From: Oegoconia quadripuncta
Taxonomy: Eukaryota > Arthropoda > Insecta > Lepidoptera > Autostichidae
Assembly (NCBI GenBank): GCA_949316235.1
Contig: OX438755.1
Span: 19,491,151 to 19,555,150 of the forward strand
DNA length: 64,000 nucleotides
Direction: 5' to 3'
Part shown: piece after piece, positions 51,270 through 61,143 of the stretch
Layout of the letters: each line of letters opens with the position of its first letter
Position numbering within the stretch: position 1 is the stretch's first letter
Notes under the pieces: generated by a model
Database searches by the model: none
What the model was told of the DNA's origin: nothing
The model's input: the letters and a program-made list of their open reading frames with translations, nothing else
Made by a program: the position numbers and the translations under genes

Positions 51270-51575
51270 CGGCTACAACCCATGCTGAGTTGGAGACCTC
51301 TTTGACTCCACATCAGCTGGATGAGTGGAAGTCTACCACTGTACGTTTCTCAAGAAACTTCTTACCACGTACAACCACCCTGTGGAACGGACTTCCGGCA
51401 GCGTTATTGCCGAACGAGTACGACATTGGAACCTTCAAGAAACGAGCCTACACCTTCCTCAAAGGCCGGCAACGCATCTGTGACCCTTTTGGTGTTGCGG
51501 GTGTCCATGGGCGGCGGTGATTGCGTTCCATCAGGTGACCCGCATGCTCGTTTGCAAAAAAAAAAACCCTTGCGA
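51270..51575 (+). pseudogene. LINE ORF2 C-terminus (CR1/Jockey-like)
   Basis: The frame from 51290 reads ...[40 protein letters not shown] and LKGRQ, the conserved end W..LP....P...d...FK.r...fL of CR1/Jockey-type LINE proteins. It is followed by a stop and the tail 'CATCAGGTGACCCGCATGCT' with A11. It is 5'-truncated and stands alone. Confidence 0.7.
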
Positions 51576-51909
51576 CACCGACAATTAGGTGGCAAACACA
51601 ATGTTATTTTTTGCATGTGTCTCGACTGTGTAATATTTGTACCGGATTGTTTGTGTCATGAGATGGGTTTAAATAAACTATTCTTTATATCTTTCTTTCA
51701 ACACAGCTATACAAAGCAGACGGAAGATAAGCATTAATTTGCGCGGTAAGTTTCCTCTCGTATACATATAAAAGAAGTGCTACATTTACATTGACGTATG
51801 AGGAAACGTCTAAAAATGGGTCATATTATCTGGCTAATCAGATCAACTAAAGCAGGGGCAGGCGTCGCCTTTTGCGTATGTAAGTAGATACTATCTGTTA
51901 CCCGCGATT
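51576..51909. other. Intergenic, nothing recognised
   Basis: No gene or repeat was recognised. Confidence 0.3.
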
Positions 51910-52275
51910 TCGTAAAATGCCTTTCAATCTTCTATCGGATATATTTCGGAGAGTGTGCTGAAGTACTGCATGAGTTGATCCCGCCATCCCCGTTCTTACA
52001 TCGAAATTCAAGACGTACCGCAGGATATCACCCGCACTTAGTTGACGTGCCATTTATAAGGACCAAGCGTTTTAGGTCTTCGTTTCTCATGCGCACGGCT
52101 AAGGAGTGGAATGCATTGCCTCCGTCTGTGTTTCCAATCGCATATAACCCGCAGCTCTTTAAAGTCAGGTTAAATAAGCATCTTCTGGGAAAGCTCGTTC
52201 CATCGTAGACCTTATCTCGACATTAGTTCAGATTAAGGTCAAGAGCGATCCCATTCTAATTAAAAAAAAAAAAAA
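51910..52275 (+). pseudogene. LINE ORF2 C-terminus (another subfamily)
   Basis: The frame 51975-52208 reads NSRRTAGYHPHLVDVPFIRT, KRFRSSFLMRTAKEWNALPP and ...LFKVRLNKHLLGK, with the same W..LP and F+.RLN+HLL layout as other LINE ends here. The tail ends in A14 at about 52262-52275. The end of the 55.4 kb fragment (FDSSFTIRITKAWNALP) is similar. Confidence 0.7.
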
Positions 52276-52339
52276 ATCATTCTTCTACCAAATGCGTCAC
52301 TCCATGACTCAAAAGCAATCTCACTAATAATACCTATCC

Positions 52340-52892
52340 TACAGGAACCAGTCACTTTTCCGGGATGAAAAGTAGCCTATATGTTAATCGAGGTCCTCGT
52401 CTGTCAACAAACCATATTTCAACCAAATCTGTTCGGTCGTTTAGGCGTGAAGAGGTAACAAACATAGATACATACAAACATTCACATGTATAATATTACT
52501 AGCTTACCGCCCGCGTGGAAGATTTTATCAAAATCGGTTCAGCAAATAAATTTGCCTATCAGTTCCTAATCTGTCTACCAACCAAAGTTCATCCAAATCC
52601 GTCCAGCCGTAAAGGCGTGAAGAGGTAACAAACATACATACAGACATACAGACTTTCGCATATATATAGCTTTCCGTTCACAGTCGCGAACTTCCGCGTC
52701 GAAGAACTTTATCGCGGAAGTTTGTTTATCCCGCGGGAACTAGTTACTTTATCGGAATAAAAAATATCCTATGTTTTAATCCAGGGTATGTTCTACCTAT
52801 ATACTAAATTTCATCTAAATCCGTTTATCCGTTTCGCTGTGACTGAGCAACAAAGAAATATCCAAACTTTCGCTTTTATAATAGTAGTTAGA
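52340..52892 (+). mobile_element. Three consecutive Lep1/Helitron-like copies
   Basis: Copy 1 about 52340-52500 (…TAATCGAGGTCCTCGTCTGT…TAATATTACTAGCTT), copy 2 about 52498-52675 (…TCAAAATCGGTTCAGC…CATATATATAGCTTTCCG), copy 3 about 52665-52892 (…TTATCCCGCGGGAACTAG…TTTATAATAGTAGTTAGA). Copies are joined tail to head at AGCTT words. Copies 1 and 2 share the 'GGCGTGAAGAGGTAACAAAC' block. Copy 3 belongs to the variant with the CCGCGGGAAC block. Head-to-tail arrays are common in rolling-circle Helitrons (known). Confidence 0.6.
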
Positions 52893-53090
52893 TTTCTTCT
52901 TCAATTTAAGAGCTATGCTCTTGTCGGTGGAGTAACGACCATGTCTCTCTACTTTCCGACCTCGTTTTAACCTCTTGGTACGTACGACACGACATTCACC
53001 TTTTCTTTCACTTGGTCAAAGTAATTACGCCTAGGTCTTCCCCTCCCTCTCTTTGCTTCAATCTTTCCCTCAATTATTATTAGTTAGATT
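52893..53090 (-). mobile_element. RTE-like LINE C-terminus, minus strand
   Basis: The minus strand reads IEAKRGRGRPRRNYFDQVKE, then KVNVVSYVPRG and R..VVT, matching the K.GRGRPR..Y.DQ.KE end of RTE-type proteins with little decay. 5'-truncated. Confidence 0.55.
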
Positions 53091-53246
53091 AGATAGTTAA
53101 AATTTAAATACAAAGTAGATACCTACACCTTATCTTGGTAGAAGAAATATTGCAATTTATGAATAGAACAACGTTCACTGAGCCCCTAGATAATAGATGA
53201 TTTTTACATAACTTAGCAAGCCTGCTCTTTCTTTTCTCGTTTCTGA

Positions 53247-53490
53247 TTTTTTTTTATGCACAACGGGTTAGCACTTGACCTCAACCACACCTGATGTTAA
53301 GTGAAGATGAGGCCGAAGGTAGAAGCGTACTGACCCGGAAACCCAAATATTTGGGGAACTGGCTATATTATCTCTGACAGAACACAACAATGATATTAAC
53401 ATTGCTGCGTGGCGGCAGATTTAGATAAGATTGTGGTAGCGAAATGCCCTACCACCAACCAAACCAAGTACTTAAACATGTACCCCGCTG
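53247..53490 (-). mobile_element. SINE family A, fused to family F
   Basis: Reversed tail T9 ATGCACAACGGG, body complete to 'TTAAACATGTACCCCGCTGG', then at 53488-53492 it passes without break into 'TGATTCCACTCCTGATTACG' of family F. The tRNA-like head is replaced. Confidence 0.65.
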
Positions 53491-53700
53491 GTGATTCCAC
53501 TCCTGATTACGAACAACTATCCACTGGGAACCATAACCAATATAAGCCGAAATTGGTATACTTTGTAATCGAAAATTTTTTGTTCCAATTGGGCTATGGG
53601 TTACTTTAGTAACTTATTAGTAATCTGTGCTATGGGTCCTAGGGAAAAGTTGTTCGTAAGCATGAGTGGAGTCATCAGGAAACAGGAACTAACATAATAG
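53491..53700. mobile_element. Family-F inverted-repeat element
   Basis: Left arm 'ATTCCACTCCTGATTACGAA', right arm 'GTTGTTCGTAAGCATGAGTG' with GAGTCATCAGG. Related copies at 14.2 kb and 47.2 kb give the expected spacing of the central 'CTATGG.TCCTA' region, which here is interrupted by the 29-bp insert at 53594-53636. Confidence 0.55.
53594..53636. mobile_element. 29-bp micro-insertion with 7-bp duplication, copy 2
   Basis: The insert is at 53601-53629, identical to 4213-4241, flanked by CTATGGG at 53594-53600 and 53630-53636. The empty site is visible in family-F relatives ('GACTATGGTTCCTATTGG' at 14546 and 'GACTATGGTTCCATGG' at 47456). Because a C precedes both duplications, the unit can also be read as 30 bp with 6-bp duplications. 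The length is the same at both loci either way. Confidence 0.8.
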
Positions 53701-53770
53701 AGACTACTTTTACTACGTTAAGGTGACGGATTTTTTGTAGTAGAAAAATGGAACGTATACTGATACTCAC

Positions 53771-54020
53771 TTTTTTTTTTTTTTTATGCACAACGGTTGG
53801 TACTTGACCTCAATCACACCTGATGTTAAGTGAAGATGAGGTCGAAGGTGGAAGCGTTCTGACCCAACACATTTAGGGGACTGGCTATCTTATCTCTGAC
53901 AACCGGAACACATCAATGCTATTAACATTGCTGTTTGGCGGCAGATTTAGATAAGATGGTGGTAGCTAGCCAGGCGGACATTTAAAATGCCCTACCACCA
54001 ACCAAACCGAGTACTTAAAA
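53771..54020 (-). mobile_element. SINE family A, nearly full body
   Basis: T15 ATGCACAACGG, 'TCACACCTGATGTTAAGTGA', 'ATTGCTGTTTGGCGGCAGAT' and 'GGTGGTAGCTAGCCAGGCGG' to 'CAAACCGAGTACTTAAAA'. The tRNA-like head is missing. Confidence 0.75.
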
Positions 54021-55035
54021 CATCCTACTAAAAGTCGGTCACAATATCGGTGATAAAAGTATTGACGAACGCCAGGCAGCCTTATGCTGTAACTATTTCC
54101 ACACACGTCTATTTATCCGTTACATTTGCCACTGTTCTCGCTGTTTATGCGCTGGCAACACCGAACGTTTCCTCGTTAATCTTCAATCCATATCTGCACG
54201 CGGTGGTTGCCCTGTCACAGTGCCGGCACGCCTCCGCTCGCTTCCTCTTCCTTCCCGGGCCCGGCTCACCTTGAAAACGCACTGGCTGACGTGACCTTTG
54301 CAAAATGTCTGCAAAGGCTAGACTGGAAACTTTGAACTTGAGTTGACACTGTTGTATATTTAAACAGTATCCAAAAATTGAGAGTGAGACTCAATCTCAA
54401 CCTTAAGATCGCTTTGAATCTATTTAACGTGAACATAGGAATACATAGTTGATATAATGTGCAACTAATACATGTAAACCAATAATAGATTTATAATTGT
54501 TATTCAATTACTGATGGGTATTCTATTATTCTATAAAAAAATCGGGAATTTTAAGATTATATGAAAGTTAAAAATTACGTAATGGACTATGCAGGTCTTT
54601 CTCACTTTGACTGCGCGAAATTAAAATAGGTCAGTAGGTGTATATGTTATGTAATATACATATTACTTTAATCTACTCATTATTTACTGTTCTTTAACAT
54701 GTAGCTTTGTACTTTTTTTTCCGTGAGGAAAAAATAGGGCATATTAGGTATTTTTTTTTTTTTTTTTTTTGGCTTGGTTACTAGACCATTAAGCCATGTC
54801 TTTATTTCAATACACTATGTTTTTTATACACTATATTTTTCCCACACTGTTTTTAATAAATTTAAAAATTGGGATAAAACATTTCACATGTTTTAATAAG
54901 GTGAAATAGAAGGTGTTGCCATAGGTAGTTTAATTTTTTTTTTCAAAACCATCATCGAATAAACCTTTAATTATGTTATTTTGACCGTCGCGTTTGTGGC
55001 CTATTCCACATAATTATATAATTAAATTAAATAAG
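54021..55035. other. Intergenic with one GC-richer island
   Basis: 54060-54310 is GC-richer and open in one frame (74 codons, hydrophobic stretches), ending near a CCTTTGC...GCAAAGG hairpin at 54296-54318. I do not recognise it. It may be an old coding or promoter fragment. The remainder is AT-rich with T-runs. Confidence 0.25.
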
Positions 55036-55233
55036 TAATAATAATAAATATTTCGGACACTTACACCGATCATCTAGTCCCAAACTAATCAAAGCTTGTG
55101 CTATGGATACTAGATAACGGATAAACATATACATAAATATTTATATAAACATCCAAGACACGGGAATAAATGTTCGTATTCATCACACAAATAATAAATG
55201 ATAGGTTGACTATCCACTACACCAATCGGTCGT
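55036..55233 (-). mobile_element. SINE family D with deleted B box
   Basis: Minus strand: 'CGACCGATTGGTGTAGTGGA' then an abrupt shift to 'ATTTGTGTGATGAATACGAA', so the B-box part is replaced by a few AT bases. The tail is complete. Confidence 0.65.
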
Positions 55234-55329
55234 CAAAAGTAAAGAAAACTTGCGAGAAAATATGAGATGAAAATAAATTTCGCAGGATAGGAACCCAACG
55301 AATCACGCCAGTCAATCAATCACCAAAAA

Positions 55330-55397
55330 TTGATCGTAATCAGGAGTGACGTCACCAATTCATGGCAATTACACAATTTCAAATTTACCCTGTATAG
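55330..55397. mobile_element. End fragment of family F
   Basis: 'TCGTAATCAGGAGTGACGTC' and 'ACCAATTCATGGCAATTACA' to 'AAATTTACCCTGTAT' is a right end as at 48.12-48.19 kb. No left end was found. Confidence 0.5.
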
Positions 55398-55507
55398 CTA
55401 CTTTACTATACCGAACATTTGTACAAAGAAGTTCGACTCTTCATTCACAATCCGGATAACCAAGGCATGGAACGCCCTTCCGGCGTGTCTTACAACCTTG
55501 CATGGCA
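55398..55507 (+). pseudogene. LINE protein C-terminus fragment
   Basis: The sequence reads FDSSFTIRITKAWNALPACL, like SSFLMRTAKEWNALP at 52.1 kb. It is cut off on the right where a different LINE begins. Confidence 0.5.
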
Positions 55508-56651
55508 TGGCAGGCATGGGAAGATTCGCAGGATGCGATAGGTATTTTCTGTGATCTATCCAAGGCCTTTGACTGCGTTCATCATGATGGTCTGGTCAGG
55601 AAATTACGCTACTATGGCATTATAGGCCGTGCCCTCAACCTTTTGGAATCGTACTTGTGTAATCGAGTTCAAAGGGTTGATGTCAATGGTAAGAGGTCGT
55701 CAGGGTCTCCAGTTTGCATAGGTGTTCCACAGGGCTCAATTCTCGGGCCATTCTTATTTCTTGTATATATTAATGATCTACCCAATTGTATAAACGGAAA
55801 CCATGAGATAACAATATTTGCTGATGACACCTCCTTGCTCTTCAAAGTTAGGAGACGACAGAAAACTCTTGACGACGTGAATAGTGCTATCTCTAAGGTG
55901 GTTGAATGGTTTACGTCAAATAACCTACTTCTTAATGAAAAAAAAACCAAATGCATAAAATTTTCACTACCTAATGTCAAACAGGTAGCTAGTACTATTT
56001 CAATAAAAAACGAGGAGTTGGAGCTTGTGGACACTACTCTATTTCTAGGCATTATGTTAGATAAAGGACTACAATGGGGTTCACATATCGAAAGGTTGTC
56101 GAAACGTCTCAGTTCTGCAGTGTTCGCTATTAAAAAAATCCGCTATTTAACCGACGTGGACACCGCGAGGCTGGTATACTTCAGCTATTTCCATAGCATA
56201 ATGGCTTATGGCATTCTGTTATGGGGAAATGCCGCGGACATAAATTGTATTTTTGTTCTGCAGAAGCGAGCGGTTCGTGCGATCTACAAGTTAGGCTCCC
56301 GAGTATCTCTGAGGAATAAATTTCAAGAATATCAATATATTAACTTTGGCATCGCAATATATTTACGAAAACTTAATGTACGTAAGAAAGAATCTGTATT
56401 TGTTTAGGAAAAATTGTGAAATACACAATGTTAATACAAGATATAAAAATAAACTTGCTGTCCATAGCAGTCGCTTACACAAAGTCACTAAGTCATTCAA
56501 GGGACAATGTATACGCTTTTACAATAAGGTTCCGGTAGACATTCAAAATTTGCCTTTAAATAAATTTAAAACAACCATTAAACGAAAACTATGTGCCAAA
56601 GGCTATTATAAAATTTCTGACTATCTGGATGATAAGAATGCGTGGACATGA
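55508..56651 (+). pseudogene. Reverse transcriptase of the LINE, frameshifted
   Basis: It enters the RT domain at IGIFCDLSKAFDCVHHDGLV (motif with the first catalytic Asp), then GVPQGSILGPFLFLVYINDL, then TIFADDTSLL with the catalytic DD pair, then NNLLLNEKKTKC and FLGIMLD, and the W..H thumb region. The RT frame closes at 56407. The natural C-terminus continues in the overlapping frame from 56346 (ENLMYVRKNLYLFRKN ... YYKISDYLDDKNAW), so one indel lies near 56345-56350. These motifs are of the Jockey/CR1 type. The N-terminal endonuclease is absent. It would have reverse-transcribed its own RNA (known for the family) but is dead here. Confidence 0.85.
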
Positions 56652-56890
56652 ACCGCTCGCCATTATCCAGTATATTTTATTCTTATTTTCTTTGTCGAAT
56701 CATAAATTTTACAATTAGGTATCTCAAATTGTATTTGTATTGACTTATTTAAAAAGAGCAACCCTGGAGTTTCTTGCTCGTTCTTCTCTGGGGAGACTGC
56801 CTAGTGAATGAGCGATAACTGTATGTCATGACGATTTCAAATGTTATTCTTATAACTTACGAAATAAAAACATTTTTGATTTTGATTTTG
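55508..56890 (+). mobile_element. Jockey/CR1-like LINE, 5'-truncated
   Basis: Contains the reverse-transcriptase half of ORF2, its C-terminal extension in a second frame, a 3' region ('CTGGGGAGACTGCCTAGTGA', 'GATAACTGTATGT') and a (TTTTGA)n tail at about 56874-56890. The ORF1 and endonuclease parts are missing. A shorter copy of the same family is at 43096-43665. Confidence 0.8.
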
Positions 56891-57020
56891 ATCTTGTTGC
56901 GATCTTCAAGAGCAAAGTGAATAGGCATTTACTGGGATCGTGTGCTTCATCTTCGACCACATCGTCACTTTCCATCACGTGAGATTGTGGACAAACGCGT
57001 ATCCAGTTAAACATAAAAAA
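56891..57020 (+). mobile_element. LINE 3' tail (family 'FKSRVNRHLL')
   Basis: 'GCGATCTTCAAGAGCAAAGT', 'GAATAGGCATTTACTGGGAT' and 'TCGACCACATCGTCACTTTC' to poly(A). It directly follows the tail of the previous LINE, so one inserted into or beside the other's A/T-rich end. Confidence 0.6.
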
Positions 57021-57730
57021 AATTCTGGTGTTTGATTTCATGCAACAGGTAAGCCAAAACCATATTAATTTCTTATACAAATTGGTTTAAACTCCACAAA
57101 TAGGTAGTTAAGAGATTTTAATTCCGAGTTGCCTTGCTGTGGTTTGTACCTATACCATCGCATTTAGGGAAGGCTAATATGCACGCCCACAAAAAGAAAC
57201 AAAATACAATTACACTCTCTAGGGTGCAATGATCATCCATCACAAATGAAGGACTTTTACAGTTAGTTTTGGCTAACATTCTAGAATTAATGCAACGCCA
57301 CTCAAATCATATACAGGGTGTCCCAGATCAATGGCACATGAAATGAAATTTACGTCTGGACATTAGCAAGTTTTACTAATTTTATAATATGGAATCTTTT
57401 TTAAGACACTAATCGTTTTTTTTTTATTTATTTATCCACAGAATATTATTTTAACAAAATGGTTTAGACTGTCTAATTTGGGCATTATTAAATTTGATAT
57501 CAGCCACTTTCCATTATAATTTTAAATTCTCAAAAATGGCAGGTATCAATGATATTGATGAAGTTTTAGGCTGGGAATATACATCAGTTTCCGATTGTCT
57601 GACCACACTATCTGATTGTATTCACTCGATGCACGTCCGATTCTTCCTTCACACTACATAAGATACATAAGATGATATGCGAAAGCAAGTAGATAGGTTT
57701 ATTATTAACATTATACATACATTCAGTGTA

Positions 57731-59027
57731 CTAAGTATCGGGAATTTGTCAATAAAACAAAAAAATACAAATTATTCATCTAAATTTATTTTATCGCCTT
57801 CAAAGTAGGCCCCATCGCTTGCAATACAACATCTCCACCGCTTCACCCAGTCTTCCATACATTTTTCATAGGCTATTTGCGGTATGGCCTTTAGCTCATT
57901 CAGCGAATTTTCTTTTATGGCTTCTATCGACTCAAAACGTTTTCCTCGAAGTGGTAATTTTAACTTGGGAAATAAAAAAAAGTCAGACGGAGCCATATCA
58001 GGTGAATACGGTGCTTGGTCGAGAACTTTTGTTGAATTTTTCGCTAAAAACTCTTTCACTATAATGGCTGTGTGTGATGGTGCATTATCATGGTGCAGCA
58101 TCCATGAGTTGTGTTGCCACAAATCTGGACGTTTTCGGCGGATACTCTCACGCAAACGCTTCATGACGCCTAAATAATATTCTTTATTCACTGTTTCTCC
58201 CTCTGGAAGGAATTCGGAGTGAACCACACCACGGTAGTCAAAAAAAACTGTCAGCATCACCTTGATTTTGGAGCGACTTTGCCGCGGTTTTTTGGGTTTC
58301 GGCTCGTTTTCGAGACGCCATTCTGAAGACTGTTGGCTTGTTTGCATGTCGTACTCATAAACCCATGTCTCGTCGCCAGTTATTATACGTTTCATAAAGG
58401 TCGGATCCGTAGAAGCTCGGGAAACCATGTCTTCAGCGACATGCTTTCGCTGCGCTTTTTGAACAAAATTGAGCTCTTTTGGAACTAGTCGAGCGGCGAC
58501 GCGTTTCATGCCTAAAATGTCAATGAGAATGTTGTGGACGGACTTAAAAGATATGTTCACCTCACTAGCCAACTCTCTCAGACTCATACGTCGATTTTCG
58601 AGCACTAGCTTCTTGATTCTGTCGATGTTTTCTTTGGTCGTAGCGGTTGAAGGTCTACCAGAACGAGGCAAGTCTACTACTACTTCTCGGCCTTCTTTAA
58701 AAGCCTTATACCATTCATAAGCCCTTGTTTTCGATATACACGATTCGCCGTAGGTATTTCGCAACATTTTTAGTGATTCACCACATGAAATATCATTTGA
58801 AACACAAAATTTAAGGCACACTCTTTGTTCAACAATATTTTCCATTGTAAAAATCGCCGAGGACTCAAAACTATGACCAACAAAAAGTGTAGTTTAAAAC
58901 AAATTAAATTACAGATCCCGCTCAAATTTTGCGCGCTAAATCAGTACAGTGCTACCAACATGCAGTAAAAAAATTAGAACGACCTCTTTTACGCGGGTCT
59001 TTTTATTGACATATTCCCGATACTTTT
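57731..59027 (-). mobile_element. Mariner element, apparently complete
   Basis: The left end CTAAGTATCGGGAATTTGTC and the right end read inverted (AAAAGTATCGGGAATATGTC, then AATAAAA) match at 24 of 28 positions. TA stands on both flanks (57729-57730 and 59028-59029). Total 1297 bp, the standard size of mariners. It holds one uninterrupted transposase frame on the minus strand. Everything expected for an autonomous element is present. Confidence 0.9.
57772..58845 (-). CDS. Mariner transposase, 357 aa, intact frame
   Basis: It would bind the element's inverted ends and perform cut-and-paste transposition into TA in the nucleus (known for mariners). Visible order: first HTH about residues 20-53 (ESLKMLRNTYGESCISKTRA, then YEWYKAFKEGR), a GRPST minor-groove linker (64-68), second HTH about 88-107 (LRELASEVNISFKSVHNIL), and VPKEL (121-125) in place of the usual WVPHEL. 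Catalytic Asp residues are D158 (GDETWVYEY), D253 (HHDNAPSHT) and D288 (YSPDMAPSD), with 34 residues between the last two (DD34D). Length 357 is slightly above the usual 340-350. The start at 58845 is the first Met and fits MENIVEQ.. beginnings of the family. The 5' leader lies between it and the right terminus. Confidence 0.9.
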   Translation of the reverse strand: MENIVEQRVCLKFCVSNDISCGESLKMLRNTYGESCISKTRAYEWYKAFKEGREVVVDLPRSGRPSTATTKENIDRIKKLVLENRRMSLRELASEVNISFKSVHNILIDILGMKRVAARLVPKELNFVQKAQRKHVAEDMVSRASTDPTFMKRIITGDETWVYEYDMQTSQQSSEWRLENEPKPKKPRQSRSKIKVMLTVFFDYRGVVHSEFLPEGETVNKEYYLGVMKRLRESIRRKRPDLWQHNSWMLHHDNAPSHTAIIVKEFLAKNSTKVLDQAPYSPDMAPSDFFLFPKLKLPLRGKRFESIEAIKENSLNELKAIPQIAYEKCMEDWVKRWRCCIASDGAYFEGDKINLDE

Positions 59028-59261
59028 TACACAGAGTAGTACATGTGATAATTTGTAGGATTACAGGATTATTTAATATAATTCTAATCTTAAAATATTG
59101 TGGAAACCAAATATGAAATAAAGGAACCGATCAACTATATTATTAGGTATGTCATTACCTACACACTAAAAAAATATTCATTGTATAGGGGTCATCATAA
59201 AAACAGATATAAAAATCGATAATATACATATATGTTTAATGCTACTAAAGAATTACTAATA

Positions 59262-60982
59262 GGGTAGACCGAGGCGAATCGGATCAATTTTTGTTTGAGG
59301 TTCAATAAATACAACTTCTTAAAAAGGTCCACTATTTTTTAATGCTGAACTAGATACATCAGTTATCGCTAAACAAAATTCAATGGTCAAAGTAAAAATC
59401 AACTTAAAATTTGAACTTTGAGAGTTAAAAAACAAAAAGATTCACAAAATCCGATTCGCCCCATTTTCATGGGTGAATCGGATCAATAAAAACTTAGGCA
59501 CAACACTGTTATTTTGAATTAATAATAAAATTAAGAATATAATTAAGAATAAACTAAATCATATATTTGAGATCCTCTACCACTGGTGTCATTAGAGTAG
59601 CATCTATGTGATATTTTCACAACTTGTCTACAACCAGCGTTCGATGTCATCATTGTTTAACAATTAACAACATAAATATCAATCTTCTAATTACATATTT
59701 TTCTTAATAATTAATACAACATAATATTAGCCTCTTGAAGACAACATTCAATAACCAAAACTAAAATTAAACTAAAATGTCAACTTTGACAAACAAAAAA
59801 TCTAAACCTCTAAATATCCGATTCGCCCCATATGCAAAGGGCAAATCGGTTCAAAGAAATAAATAAAATATTTGTGTCAAAATAAACTTTAAATTAATTT
59901 TAAACATATTTAGCGTTCCATTAATGAGACCACTAATCACAGGCATTGCAGAGATCACATTTGTATGTCCCTTTTAGACCCTCAAGTTTTCGTACAGTTA
60001 AATGCGAATTCCTTTTGAGGAATCGATGAAACTAGTCTTGCCCTGCCATTTTAGCTTTTTTATTAAATTTATGTGGTAATTTCTGGCGCTCAACAAATTC
60101 AAAAGCGTACTTACGTATAGATTCAAATCAAATCAAAAAAATATTTATTTCGTAGGATAAAAATTATCATTTGAAATCCGCTTTTTAGGCTTTATAGGAA
60201 GGCGATTTAGGTGTGAGCCCAAATCCACGGGTTGCTAAATGCACTAACCGCTCAGCAAGTATCTTCTCCGCTTCCTCGTTCAAAGCTGGCTGTCCACCTC
60301 GACGTTTTATTGTGCCACGGGAGAGTGTGACTCTTCTCTGTAAGCTTGTAAACGGGACATTGTATAACTCGGCAGCCCCGACGTATTGACAGATGTTTAG
60401 TCAGTACTTTGTTAGCAGCTTCAACCATGTTTTGTGAGATCCACTCACCTTGACTAGTCTTCCTCTTATATGTGCGAACCATGTATAACATATAAACACA
60501 GTATATTATAAGTATAAATATATAAAAAGCTTGTTCAAAATTGTGATCCCATTCACCCCCAATCTGGTGATCCGAATAGCCTCATATCACCGGTTTAGAA
60601 TATTTATGTCTAACGTAAACATACCTTTAAATAAAGTTTAAATTAAATCAAATTATACAACAATACTCCCTTTTAGCAATATCTAGTAATAAGTACTTAC
60701 CTTCACCCAAGTACTTTCTATTTAAACACAAAAAGTATAAACACGTTTTTTAGATCAGAGGCAAAATCACAACACACCCGCACGAACGACTCTTCGGGAA
60801 CCGTCGCCGAGAATGGCGCATGAGATTTATCCAATGGCTGTCATTGTTGCGGCACTCGGGGAGACCAAAGCCAACACGAGACGCCAATTGGCTACCAGTA
60901 CCTAGCCGCGAACTTTTAAATTTAATAGTTATGCTTATTTTGATCCGATTCACCCACCGATCCGAATCGCCTCGGTCTACCC
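59262..60982 (-). mobile_element. Pogo-like element, decayed, with internal palindromes
   Basis: Ends GGGTAGACCGAGGCGAATCG (left) and its inverted relative CGAATCGCCTCGGTCTACCC (right), with TA on both sides (59260-59261; 60983-60984). 1721 bp. The words ATCCGATTCGCCCC and GGGTGAATCGGAT recur as small palindromes at about 59449-59486, 59817-59853, 60543-60582 and in the right terminus. Transposase remnants lie on the minus strand. No intact catalytic part is present, so it is dead or internally deleted. Confidence 0.7.
59935..60482 (-). pseudogene. Pogo/CENP-B-type transposase N-terminal remnant
   Basis: The start MVRTYKRKTSQGEW, then NMVEAANKVLTKHLSIR, is the psq-type HTH of pogo/Tigger/jerky transposases. 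Further fragments in shifting frames are TLSRGTIKRRGGQPAL-like sequence, EKILAERLVHLATRGFGLT, then RKYAFEFVERQKLPHKFNKK and AKMAGQD-stop-FHRFLKRN. The last is the CENP-B-type second HTH (...N.....KAG..W...FLKR) with its Trp codon turned to TAG. The DDE catalytic domain is not found. The order and spacing make homology safe despite the decay. Confidence 0.7.
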
Positions 60983-61032
60983 TACTAAAGAATTGTAACC
61001 ATTGTTACGTCTGTGTTAAACATGAGAAAAAC

Positions 61033-61143
61033 AGTTGTCAGAGATTAAGATAGCCAGTTCCCCAAATACTTAATTGGGTTTCCGGGTCAGTACGCTTCCA
61101 CCTTCGGCCTCATCTTCACTTAACATCAGGTGTGATTGAGGTT
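61033..61143 (+). mobile_element. SINE family A, tail half
   Basis: 'GTTGTCAGAGATTAAGATAG', 'GGGTTTCCGGGTCAGTACGC', 'ACTTAACATCAGGTGTGATT' and then a break before the poly(A) tail. Confidence 0.65.
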
